Positions 1 to 5,717 of a DNA stretch of 18,615 nucleotides are shown here, one piece after another. The DNA is from CAZQDP01 sp964592375. Lineage in GTDB: Bacteria; Bacillota; Clostridia; RUG12999. A program made the translations under genes and the position numbers. The first letter of the stretch is position 1. Each line of letters opens with the position of its first letter. The notes beneath the pieces were generated by a model. It was not told the DNA's origin, did not search any database, and was given only the letters and a program-made list of their open reading frames with translations. The DNA lies in the NCBI GenBank assembly GCA_964592375.1, contig CAZQDP010000049.1:1-18615 (forward strand), in the 5' to 3' direction.

Positions 1-78
1 TAAAGTAGGGAAAATTGTTTGCCATAAACCGTCCGTTTTAGTTTACCAGTTACAGCAATAGCAAATCACTAGCTATTT

Positions 79-124
79 TTGACATAAAAAGAATGATATT
101 TTGTTAATAATATCAATTGATATT
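79..124 (+). promoter_or_regulatory. Candidate promoter with 16-bp palindrome, upstream of the first gene
   Basis: A consensus -35 box TTGACA (79-84) is followed after 18 bases by a weak -10, GTTAAT (103-108). Immediately downstream, 109-124 reads AATATCAATTGATATT, a perfect 16-bp palindrome. It would sit at or next to the transcription start, where a repressor dimer could bind. The -10 is poor, so the promoter call is tentative. The palindrome is directly visible; its role as an operator is inference. Confidence 0.35.
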
Positions 125-193
125 GTTTGGAATTTATGGTAAGTTAGATATATAGTAAAAACATGTATTTATATACAATATCTTTAGAAGTAA

Positions 194-227
194 AAAACTG
201 AATTAATCTTTAATAATCTTCAGTTTT
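194..227 (+). promoter_or_regulatory. Leader hairpin just upstream of the first gene's RBS
   Basis: AAAACTGAA (194-202) and TTCAGTTTT (219-227) form a perfect 9-bp stem around a 16-base A/T-rich loop. It ends 6 bases before the ribosome binding site at 234-239. The right arm ends in TTTT, so it could act as a weak attenuator or as a structure affecting translation. No function can be assigned from sequence alone. Confidence 0.35.
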
Positions 228-247
228 AATAAAGTGAGGTTATGCAT

Positions 248-718
248 ATGAACGATTTCAATCATAAGTATTCGGATGTATGGAAAACAGCAGGAACACC
301 CATAGCAGCTGAGGGAATATTTATACTAAAGGATACTAATCTTAACATATTCCCCACCGAAAAGCTGAATGAGTTTATTATTCAAGAGGAATTAATGGGT
401 ATGGCTATTGGATTCATGGATTTAAAATTCGAGGTTTCCGAATGTTGCAGATATAAAGTGAAAGTAGATCCATCCGCATTATTGGAAAAACAAAATGGCG
501 TTTATATAGGATTTGCAGATCTTGAGGTTGAGGATGATGATAAAATTGGATCATATCATATAGAGAGAGTATATATCATTGGATATGTTACACACTTGCA
601 AAATATGGTTATCCTTGCAGCAATCCAATGCCCTAACGTACATATTGTTACATATGAATCACATCTTAATCATTGTGTAGGAAGAATATGTGAGATTGAA
701 CCTATTGAAAAAATTTAA
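248..718 (+). CDS. Hypothetical acidic cytoplasmic protein, 156 aa
   Basis: I do not recognise the family. The protein has no signal peptide, no membrane segment and no known motif. It is rich in Ile/Val and acidic residues, with an acidic stretch EVEDDD around residues 95-100, and looks like a small soluble alpha/beta protein. The start chosen is the second in-frame ATG (248): the Shine-Dalgarno GTGAGG (234-239) lies 8 bases before it but only 2 bases before the ATG at 242. It stands alone, with a strong terminator right after it and no co-directional partner for over 1 kb. The upstream palindrome and leader hairpin suggest it is regulated on its own. Coding confidence rests on length, RBS and terminator, not on homology. 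Confidence 0.7.
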   Translation: MNDFNHKYSDVWKTAGTPIAAEGIFILKDTNLNIFPTEKLNEFIIQEELMGMAIGFMDLKFEVSECCRYKVKVDPSALLEKQNGVYIGFADLEVEDDDKIGSYHIERVYIIGYVTHLQNMVILAAIQCPNVHIVTYESHLNHCVGRICEIEPIEKI

Positions 719-733
719 TAGAATTATGATAAC

Positions 734-764
734 GAGAAGGGTAATTAATCCCTTCTCTTTTATA
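734..764 (+). terminator. Rho-independent terminator of the first gene
   Basis: GAGAAGGG (734-741) and CCCTTCTC (750-757) make a perfect 8-bp stem with an 8-base loop, followed by TTTT. It lies 15 bases after the stop codon. Confidence 0.85.
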
Positions 765-888
765 TTGCGTTTAATTATATCGGGGCATTTTACACTTTAT
801 GGAGATTTGAAAATAACAAATAGGCTATAAGCACATTTCCCCCCTCCCCCATGTTGAAAATTGAATGTAGTATATCATCGTTCAAGGC

Positions 889-918
889 TTGATTTTGGCA
901 TTTGAATTATGGTATACT
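889..918 (+). promoter_or_regulatory. Sigma-A-type promoter with extended -10, now upstream of a yebC remnant
   Basis: TTGATT (889-894), an 18-base spacer and TATACT (913-918), with TGG directly before the -10 (an extended -10, TGn). No intact gene follows. The nearest coding trace is the yebC 3' end at 986-1069, so this may be the promoter left behind after most of that gene was lost. The link is inference. Confidence 0.5.
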
Positions 919-985
919 ATACGTGAGCCATAAAAAATGTAGCTAATTGAATAAAGGTATACATACCTAAGTAGTCTTGAAATAA

Positions 986-1069
986 TCAGCGTATTTGCCT
1001 AATTTTCTACTGGAAATGCTTGAAGATAATGACGATGTGCAGAATATATATCATAACTGGGAAGAGTAA
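986..1069 (+). pseudogene. yebC: 3' remnant of a YebC/PmpR-family transcriptional regulator
   Basis: The open frame from 986 to the TAA at 1067-1069 encodes SAYLPNFLLEMLEDNDDV followed by QNIYHNWEE. The core LEDNDDVQNxYHNWE is the well-conserved C-terminus of YebC/TACO1-family proteins (about 240 aa), which act as DNA-binding regulators or in translation of difficult mRNAs. Only about 28 codons are left, and an in-frame TAA at 983-985 closes the frame upstream. The distance from the promoter at 889-918 to this fragment is far too short for the missing ~210 codons, so an internal deletion is the simplest explanation. A terminator-like hairpin follows. Recognition is from family memory of the C-terminal motif; no N-terminal YebC motif was found nearby. 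Confidence 0.75.
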
Positions 1070-1085
1070 ATAGAGCGCTTTATTC

Positions 1086-1123
1086 AAAAGGCTTTGGCAA
1101 ATGCTTATTCATCAGAGCCTTTT
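1086..1123 (+). terminator. Terminator-like hairpin after the yebC remnant
   Basis: AAAAGGCTTTG (1086-1096) pairs with CAGAGCCTTTT (1113-1123): 11 bp with one G-U pair and a 16-base loop. The U-tract is only the TTTT inside the stem, so it is a weak terminator. It is placed as expected 17 bases after the remnant's stop codon. Confidence 0.5.
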
Positions 1124-1176
1124 AAAGTATGATAAGAAAATAAGAACGCGGTACAGTATATAACCCAATACGGACC

Positions 1177-1638
1177 TTACCAATTCATTACAATTCCCAT
1201 CGCAATGTCAGCCCATCGCTCCAGCCTTTTAGGTTCAAATCGCACCGTGGACCAATCTTTTAATATGATTTCAAAATTGGTGCCGTTTCTCTTGGCAGTT
1301 GCACAAATGCGCAAAAGGTCGGCCCTTATCGTACCTTCATCAAAAGTATCGGTCGCAAGTAGCGCCGGATTGGGGTTCACAGACATAGTCAGGTTATTGC
1401 CTATACGCTGTGAAAATTGTTCGATATTGCTCCATGGACTGCACAAAATTTTACGCAAATTCGGAATTTTCTTTACAATATTCAATCTGTCGTTCAGTCG
1501 ATCGCAACAGCCATAGTATATCGTGCCAAACTTTTCGGCAAGCGTTGATATATACGGCAATTCAAATTCCTCTGTGACGGCAGGAGAAGCAGAGGAGAAT
1601 AGCTGTGCAAGGCCATATGGTGAAAGAGGTAGCTCATC
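1177..1638 (-). pseudogene. 3' remnant of a uroporphyrinogen-decarboxylase-like (URO-D superfamily) protein
   Basis: About 154 codons are open on the minus strand, from an in-frame TGA just upstream (1639-1641) to the TAA at 1177-1179. The translation matches the C-terminal half of the URO-D-like proteins common in Clostridia, which are related to uroporphyrinogen decarboxylase and corrinoid methyltransferases. Recognisable stretches are DELP, then LAQLFSSASPAVTEEFEL, then YYGCCDRLNDRLNIVKKIPN, then SPWSN, NPNPALLATDTFDE, and finally ILKDWSTVRFEPKRLERWA. The N-terminal half is absent. Upstream of DELP the frame is blocked and the sequence no longer looks like the family. An ATG at 1558-1560 could start a 127-aa product, but it has no convincing RBS and would lack half the barrel. 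It is most likely a decayed gene. Confidence 0.7.
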
Positions 1639-1937
1639 TCACGGGCTATGGTGATATCGTAGCTGCTTGACAGAGCGTTTAAAATGAAGTATGGAGTGCC
1701 GCCCCGTAAGTGCAAGGAGTTATATCCCATGATGTCGTAAGAAAGTAGATATGTCTACACAAACAATGCCATTGCAGTCCACCAAAATGACTACCGAAGC
1801 TAGGAAATCAACCAATGGTTTAGTGAAAACCAAACGGATGGTTGAGTAGAATGGGTAAAATTCAACGAATAATATCTTCTGCAGTTTTGGCTTTTGGCTT
1901 ACAATGAAAGCATCAAATCAAAAGGAGTGATCCTATT
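1639..1937. other. Gap with degenerate coding traces, no intact gene
   Basis: No supportable gene was found. The plus-strand frame covering 1752-1882 reads like decayed coding sequence (VYTNNAIAVHQNDYRS, stop, EINQWFSENQTDG, stop, VEWVKFNE, stop) with in-frame TAG and TGA, but I cannot name the family. A 6-bp inverted repeat TGGTTT/AAACCA lies at 1816-1832. No clear promoter for the XRE gene at 1938 was found. Confidence 0.35.
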
Positions 1938-2432
1938 ATGGAAAACACATTGGGAAAAAAGATTGCAATGCGAAGAAAAGAAAAAGGATTTACGCAGGAT
2001 GAGCTGGCAGAGAGATTGGGAGTATCACCCCAGGCCGTATCCAAGTGGGAAAATGAAATATCCTGCCCCGATATCATGCTACTGCCTGAAATTGCTAAGT
2101 TGCTTGGCACGACCACGGATGAGCTTTTATCAAACACACCTAAAAATGAAACGGTGATGATAGCGGAAGGTCAAAGAAAAAAGTTTGAAGACATGATGTT
2201 TAAAGTGGTGGTCAATTCTGCTAATGGAGATAAAGTGCGGATCAATCTGCCTATGCCCCTGATTCGTTTGGGACTTGAAATGGGTATCAAAATACCCCAA
2301 TTTGAAGGTCAAGAGGCACTGAGGGCAATTGATTTAGAACAAATTCTGCGTTTGGTGGAAAAAGGTGTAATTGGAAAGCTGGTAGAAGTGGAAAGTGCAG
2401 AAGGTGATATTGTGGATATCGTGGTGGAATAA
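1938..2432 (+). CDS. XRE-family transcriptional regulator with YvlB/SHOCT-like C-terminal domain
   Basis: The protein (164 aa) begins with a Cro/C1-type helix-turn-helix (about residues 5-65). It includes TQDELAERLGVSPQAVSKWE, the typical recognition-helix region of Clostridial XRE regulators. The C-terminal part (about residues 88-164) starts with VVVNSANGDKVRINLPMPL and ends with VEVESAEGDIVDIVVE. That segment resembles the short repeated domain of SHOCT-like/YvlB-type proteins, often found with envelope-stress regulators. The RBS AAAGGAGTGATC lies 10 bases before the ATG and matches the 16S tail well. Its stop codon overlaps the next start (TAATG), so the two are translationally coupled. 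The likely role is a regulator whose C-terminal domain binds a ligand or partner, perhaps the neighbour. Family assignment of the HTH is firm; the C-terminal assignment is by resemblance only. Confidence 0.85.
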   Translation: MENTLGKKIAMRRKEKGFTQDELAERLGVSPQAVSKWENEISCPDIMLLPEIAKLLGTTTDELLSNTPKNETVMIAEGQRKKFEDMMFKVVVNSANGDKVRINLPMPLIRLGLEMGIKIPQFEGQEALRAIDLEQILRLVEKGVIGKLVEVESAEGDIVDIVVE

Positions 2433-2689
2433 TGAGAATTTATATAAAAGAAAAAAGTGGAAGGGTTATTTGGCTTGCGCTACCTACTAGACTGATTTTA
2501 AATAAAATCGTTGCGGGCATACTTGTAAAAGCGCTACGTACCAAGGTGGATTTGGAGAAATTCAATATCAGTGCGGAGGATATCGGTACAATCTTCAAAG
2601 CACTATTGAAAACGAAAAAGAATTTTCCCGGTCTTGAATTAGTGGATATAACCAGCGCGGAAGGCGATGTGGTAAAAATAAGGCTGTAG
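2432..2689 (+). CDS. Small protein sharing the C-terminal motif of the upstream regulator
   Basis: An 85-aa protein whose ATG overlaps the TAA of the XRE gene (TAATG), indicating translational coupling and a two-gene operon. It starts MRIYIKEKSGRVIWLALPTRL and ends LELVDITSAEGDVVKIRL. The ending mirrors the upstream protein's VEVESAEGDIVDIVVE, so both carry versions of one domain. Clostridia often encode such small SHOCT-like/YvlB-like proteins near XRE or envelope-stress regulators. There is no signal peptide; a moderately hydrophobic stretch (residues 22-35) is too short and polar-flanked to call a membrane segment with confidence. A strong terminator follows. Function is unknown. Direct interaction with the XRE C-terminal domain is an inference from the shared motif and coupling. 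Confidence 0.75.
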   Translation: MRIYIKEKSGRVIWLALPTRLILNKIVAGILVKALRTKVDLEKFNISAEDIGTIFKALLKTKKNFPGLELVDITSAEGDVVKIRL

Positions 2690-2757
2690 GGATGCTACGG
2701 ATAGAACAGGGCGCTTTTGGCATGAATAAAGGCTTTTTTAAAGAATGGCGGCGATAC

Positions 2758-2801
2758 AAAACGAAAACAAGGGCAATTTCTGCCTTTGTTTTCGTTTTTT
2801 T
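2758..2801 (+). terminator. Strong terminator between convergent operons
   Basis: Left arm 2758-2775 and right arm 2781-2798 form an 18-bp stem with a single G-U pair and a 5-base loop, ending in a run of seven T. It lies between the XRE operon (plus) and cysK (minus). The A-rich left side gives a shorter U-tract in the other direction, so it may serve both. Confidence 0.9.
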
Positions 2802-2859
2802 GACCATATGAAATCAATATATGTTAAAATTTCATCTGCTCTGCGAAAGCATAGATAGC

Positions 2860-3795
2860 TCACTCTTGGCTAAACATAGGAGTTGATAAATAGCGCTCGC
2901 CCGTATCCGGAAGGATAATGACAATTTTTTTTCCTGCATTCTCTGGCCTTTTTGCAAGTTCTGTAGCAGCCCAAAGCGCAGCTCCGGACGAAATTCCCAC
3001 AAGCAAACCTTCTGTTTTCGCAATTAATCGACCTGTTTCAAAGGCATCTTCGTTGGAGACCGTGATGATTTCATCATAAATACTCATGCAGAGCGTATCC
3101 GGAACAAAGCCTGCACCAATTCCCTGAATTTTATGAGGTCCGGCAATCCCTTTTGATAAAACAGGGCTATCGGTAGGTTCAACCGCAATGACCTTTATGC
3201 TCGGATTTTTTGATTTTAAATACTCACCTACGCCGCTAATGGTTCCGCCCGTGCCAATTCCGGCAACAAAAATATCAACCGTCCCATCGGTATCTTCCCA
3301 AATTTCCGGACCGGTGGTTGCTTTGTGAATTGCAGGGTTGGCAGGATTTACAAATTGCCCGGGAATAAATGCACAAGGCATAACCGAAGCGAGTTCTTCC
3401 GCCTTTTCAATGGCACCCTTCATTCCCTTGGCGCCCTCTGTAAGGACAAGCTCAGCGCCATATGCCTTGAGAAGGTTTCTTCTCTCCACACTCATTGTTT
3501 CAGGCATGGTTAGGATGACACGATACCCTCTTGATGCGGCAACTGAAGCGATACCGATTCCGGTATTGCCACTTGTTGGCTCAATGATTACAGAATCCTG
3601 CGTAAGCAGCCCCTTCGCCTCGGCATCTTCAATCATGGCTTTGGCTATTCTATCCTTTATGCTTCCGGCAGGGTTATAATATTCCAGTTTTCCCAGAAGC
3701 TGCGCATGCAGGCTGTTTCGCTTTTCGTAGGAAGTGAGCCTTAAAAGCGGCGTTTTACCAATTAGTTCAGTTAAACTTGAATAAATTTTTGACAT
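2860..3795 (-). CDS. cysK: Cysteine synthase (O-acetylserine sulfhydrylase), CysK
   Basis: CysK is a cytoplasmic PLP enzyme that makes L-cysteine from O-acetyl-L-serine and sulfide. The 311-aa length is typical. The PLP Schiff-base lysine is K47 in NPAGSIKDR. The substrate-binding loop is TSGNTG (74-79), the phosphate-binding glycine loop is GTGGT (181-185), and the family's SSGAAL and PDTGERYLST segments are near the C-terminus. The start is the ATG at 3793-3795, preceded on its strand by AAAGGAG 8 bases away; an ATG 27 bases further upstream lacks an RBS. It is a single gene with its own consensus promoter and an 8-bp inverted repeat over the predicted start site, so repression by a cysteine- or sulfur-responsive factor is plausible. 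No cysE is seen in the window. A CBS-like or diaminopropionate-type relative is possible but less likely given the motifs. Confidence 0.93.
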   Translation of the reverse strand: MSKIYSSLTELIGKTPLLRLTSYEKRNSLHAQLLGKLEYYNPAGSIKDRIAKAMIEDAEAKGLLTQDSVIIEPTSGNTGIGIASVAASRGYRVILTMPETMSVERRNLLKAYGAELVLTEGAKGMKGAIEKAEELASVMPCAFIPGQFVNPANPAIHKATTGPEIWEDTDGTVDIFVAGIGTGGTISGVGEYLKSKNPSIKVIAVEPTDSPVLSKGIAGPHKIQGIGAGFVPDTLCMSIYDEIITVSNEDAFETGRLIAKTEGLLVGISSGAALWAATELAKRPENAGKKIVIILPDTGERYLSTPMFSQE

Positions 3796-3827
3796 GGTTG
3801 TCACTCCTTTATCGTATATCATATATG

Positions 3828-3848
3828 AATAGTATGAAATATACTATT
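3828..3848 (-). promoter_or_regulatory. Operator-like inverted repeat over the cysK transcription start
   Basis: AATAGTAT (3828-3835) and ATACTATT (3841-3848) are perfect 8-bp inverted arms with a 5-base spacer. The dyad directly abuts the -10 box of the cysK promoter and covers the predicted start point, the classic position for a repressor. Rrf2-family regulators such as CymR and IscR control cysteine and sulfur genes in Bacillota, but I cannot assign this site to a specific regulator. Confidence 0.55.
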
Positions 3849-3877
3849 ATTATATTCCATAAATTCCAGTTTGTCAA
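3849..3877 (-). promoter_or_regulatory. Consensus sigma-A promoter of cysK
   Basis: On the minus strand: TTGACA (3877-3872), a 17-base spacer and TATAAT (3854-3849). Both hexamers are perfect consensus. The 5' leader is about 45 bases and shows no T-box or riboswitch-like structure. Confidence 0.85.
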
Positions 3878-3930
3878 CCATTTTTTTAAATTTCAGCTTC
3901 ATATTATGCATGTCGGCATTCAACGCTTCA

Positions 3931-5586
3931 TTATTTAATAATATACTTTAAGATATCTTTTTTTTCATAAGGCACAACATAAATGGAGATATAGGGTTCT
4001 TTGATGTTCGCAGGCGTGGAGTCAATGGTTTCAAAGGTTTTCCAGCCGTCGCAGTAATTATCGTTACTGAGTAGCCCTCTAGACTCGTCCATATCCCGCT
4101 TCATTTCTGCAATCGGGGTAAGTGCACCCACAGACAAAATGCATACAAGCACCATGATAAGGATGGTGGCACGACGCACCGATTTTTTGTTTTCTCTCGC
4201 ATGGAGCTCGTCTATTTGTGGCTGTGGATAGCAATGGCTGCTCATTTGCTCATGCCATCCCGACTGCCGCAATTCTTTCAGGTTGTGAAAAGCTTCTGCT
4301 GTTAAAATGCAAAGCACGCACAGGAGGGGGATGGACACTCGCATCACAAAATCATTATATTCCCCAAAGGTATACATTGGAAGCAGCAGCAAAATTGCGG
4401 AAGCATAGTAAACAAGAGAACGGTTGCAGTATTTGCGAATGATAAATGCGATAAGCCCAAACTCCAACAGGTAAAACACCGCGAGGCGAATGATAAAAAA
4501 CCATATTTCTTTTGTATCGTGAGGCATAAAGCGGGTAAAATAAAACCCCTTTGGCTGCCCGCCTCCACTGGCGGAGAACATGAGCACAAAAGGAAGGGTA
4601 AACCATATGCAACCTAAATTTGCAGGCGTTACCATCGCCTGAATATTTCTGAAAAGCTCCTTGATTTGAAAGGGGTGATTTGTCTTAAGCTGCATGGCAT
4701 CCTTGCCAAAAAGCACAACATATCCTGCCAAAAGCACAGCACCGATAAAAGGAAGAGGCCCAAATGGAAGCAACAGCGCAGCCAAGAACAACACACTTCG
4801 GCTGTTTTTTTGGCTGAGAATGAAATAGGTAATAAGCCAGGCCGGTACCGCTTGATTAAACACCCAAAAAAGCTGGGTAATAAATGATGAATACTGAATT
4901 CTGTCTGCCCAAAACTCCATATGGGTGGAGGTAATACGAGATATAAAAGGAAGGATTTTTTGTGGGTCCATTCTATAATAAAGATGACCAATATAATCTG
5001 CACCACTCCAAAAAACAAAAATAAGAATGGCAGCAGTCGAGATTTTGCCAAGCTTTCGGATAAAGAAATAAAACGCCAATAAAACTCCTAACAAAACCCA
5101 TACAAAGAGCATGATATTCGCCGCCTGCCATCCAAAGAATTTGCCAACAAGTGCCGCCGGTAGCCAACTAGCCAAATAGTAATTCAAAAACCCTTTTTGC
5201 CCAAACAGTTCAAAAAGCTTACCGTCCGCCTGGGAATAGTCAAATTGAACAGGCCAGGAGTGAGATATTAAATCATGAAAGATGGCGTTTCTTGCATGGA
5301 AATCATCGTTCTGGTGGTAAAATCCACCAATGCCGCTTAGCATCACCATACATACAAGTAAAACAATTGCCACTGTCCAATGATAGAAGGAAAATGGCCC
5401 GTTTTCGATATTTGCATCTTCAAGCCCTTCCTTGATGCACAAATAGCCTCCACACAGTAGCATCAAGATGCAGGGAATGGAAATGTAGAGTTTAAACCAT
5501 CCAAAGAGGAACATGATAATTGGAATAATAAGATATAGCATTGCGCTGACTACCATGGCTTTATCAAGCATTTTTTTTTGTGTCAT
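3931..5586 (-). CDS. Large polytopic membrane protein, possible GT-C-fold glycosyltransferase
   Basis: A 551-aa protein with roughly 11-13 hydrophobic segments and a short polar C-terminal tail after the last one (ending DILKYIIK). After the second or third helix lies GFYHQNDDFHARNAIFHDLI (residues 88-107), then an aromatic segment ending in SWPVQFDY. An acidic pair in the first large extracytoplasmic loop followed by W-P and aromatics resembles GT-C membrane glycosyltransferases (PMT/ArnT/WpB type), but I cannot name a family and no full signature is visible. The start at 5586 is supported by AAAGGA 8 bases upstream. The N-terminal codons include a run of nine A on the coding strand, a possible slippage site. 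It diverges from the germination operon and lies upstream of, and co-directional with, cysK. Function unassigned. Confidence 0.8.
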   Translation of the reverse strand: MTQKKMLDKAMVVSAMLYLIIPIIMFLFGWFKLYISIPCILMLLCGGYLCIKEGLEDANIENGPFSFYHWTVAIVLLVCMVMLSGIGGFYHQNDDFHARNAIFHDLISHSWPVQFDYSQADGKLFELFGQKGFLNYYLASWLPAALVGKFFGWQAANIMLFVWVLLGVLLAFYFFIRKLGKISTAAILIFVFWSGADYIGHLYYRMDPQKILPFISRITSTHMEFWADRIQYSSFITQLFWVFNQAVPAWLITYFILSQKNSRSVLFLAALLLPFGPLPFIGAVLLAGYVVLFGKDAMQLKTNHPFQIKELFRNIQAMVTPANLGCIWFTLPFVLMFSASGGGQPKGFYFTRFMPHDTKEIWFFIIRLAVFYLLEFGLIAFIIRKYCNRSLVYYASAILLLLPMYTFGEYNDFVMRVSIPLLCVLCILTAEAFHNLKELRQSGWHEQMSSHCYPQPQIDELHARENKKSVRRATILIMVLVCILSVGALTPIAEMKRDMDESRGLLSNDNYCDGWKTFETIDSTPANIKEPYISIYVVPYEKKDILKYIIK

Positions 5587-5603
5587 AAAATAAATCCTTT
5601 CAT

Positions 5604-5646
5604 TTGCTATTTTGCATGCTTGCGTGTTGTGTTGCTATTTTAGCAT
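5604..5646. repeat. Pair of 14/15-bp direct repeats in the divergent promoter region
   Basis: TTGCTATTTTGCAT (5604-5617) and TTGCTATTTTAGCAT (5632-5646) differ by one inserted base and start 28 bases apart. The second contains a perfect dyad, TGCTA-TTT-TAGCA (5633-5645). The pair sits between the divergent membrane-protein gene and gerKA, where a regulator could control one or both. I could not place a convincing sigma-G promoter for the ger operon in this 131-bp region. Confidence 0.45.
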
Positions 5647-5717
5647 ATTATTCTAGCGAAGTCAATTTTAATTACATAAAACAGAATCATTTTGCCAATA
5701 CTAAAATGGGTGATTTT

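Noticed and set aside
1205..1516. 103-codon plus-strand frame
   Set aside because: It is the antisense shadow of the URO-D-like remnant and has no RBS.
1751..1849. 32-codon ORF (MSTQTMPLQ...)
   Set aside because: No RBS; an overlapping frame in the same stretch looks more like decayed coding DNA, and neither is recognisable.
3338..3679. 113-codon plus-strand frame opposite cysK
   Set aside because: Antisense to a well-supported cysK; no RBS or promoter.
5604..5717. N-terminal extension of GerKA
   Set aside because: The extra 38 residues are hydrophobic and unlike GerA N-termini; the region holds the divergent promoter space and repeats, and ATG 5718 has an RBS.
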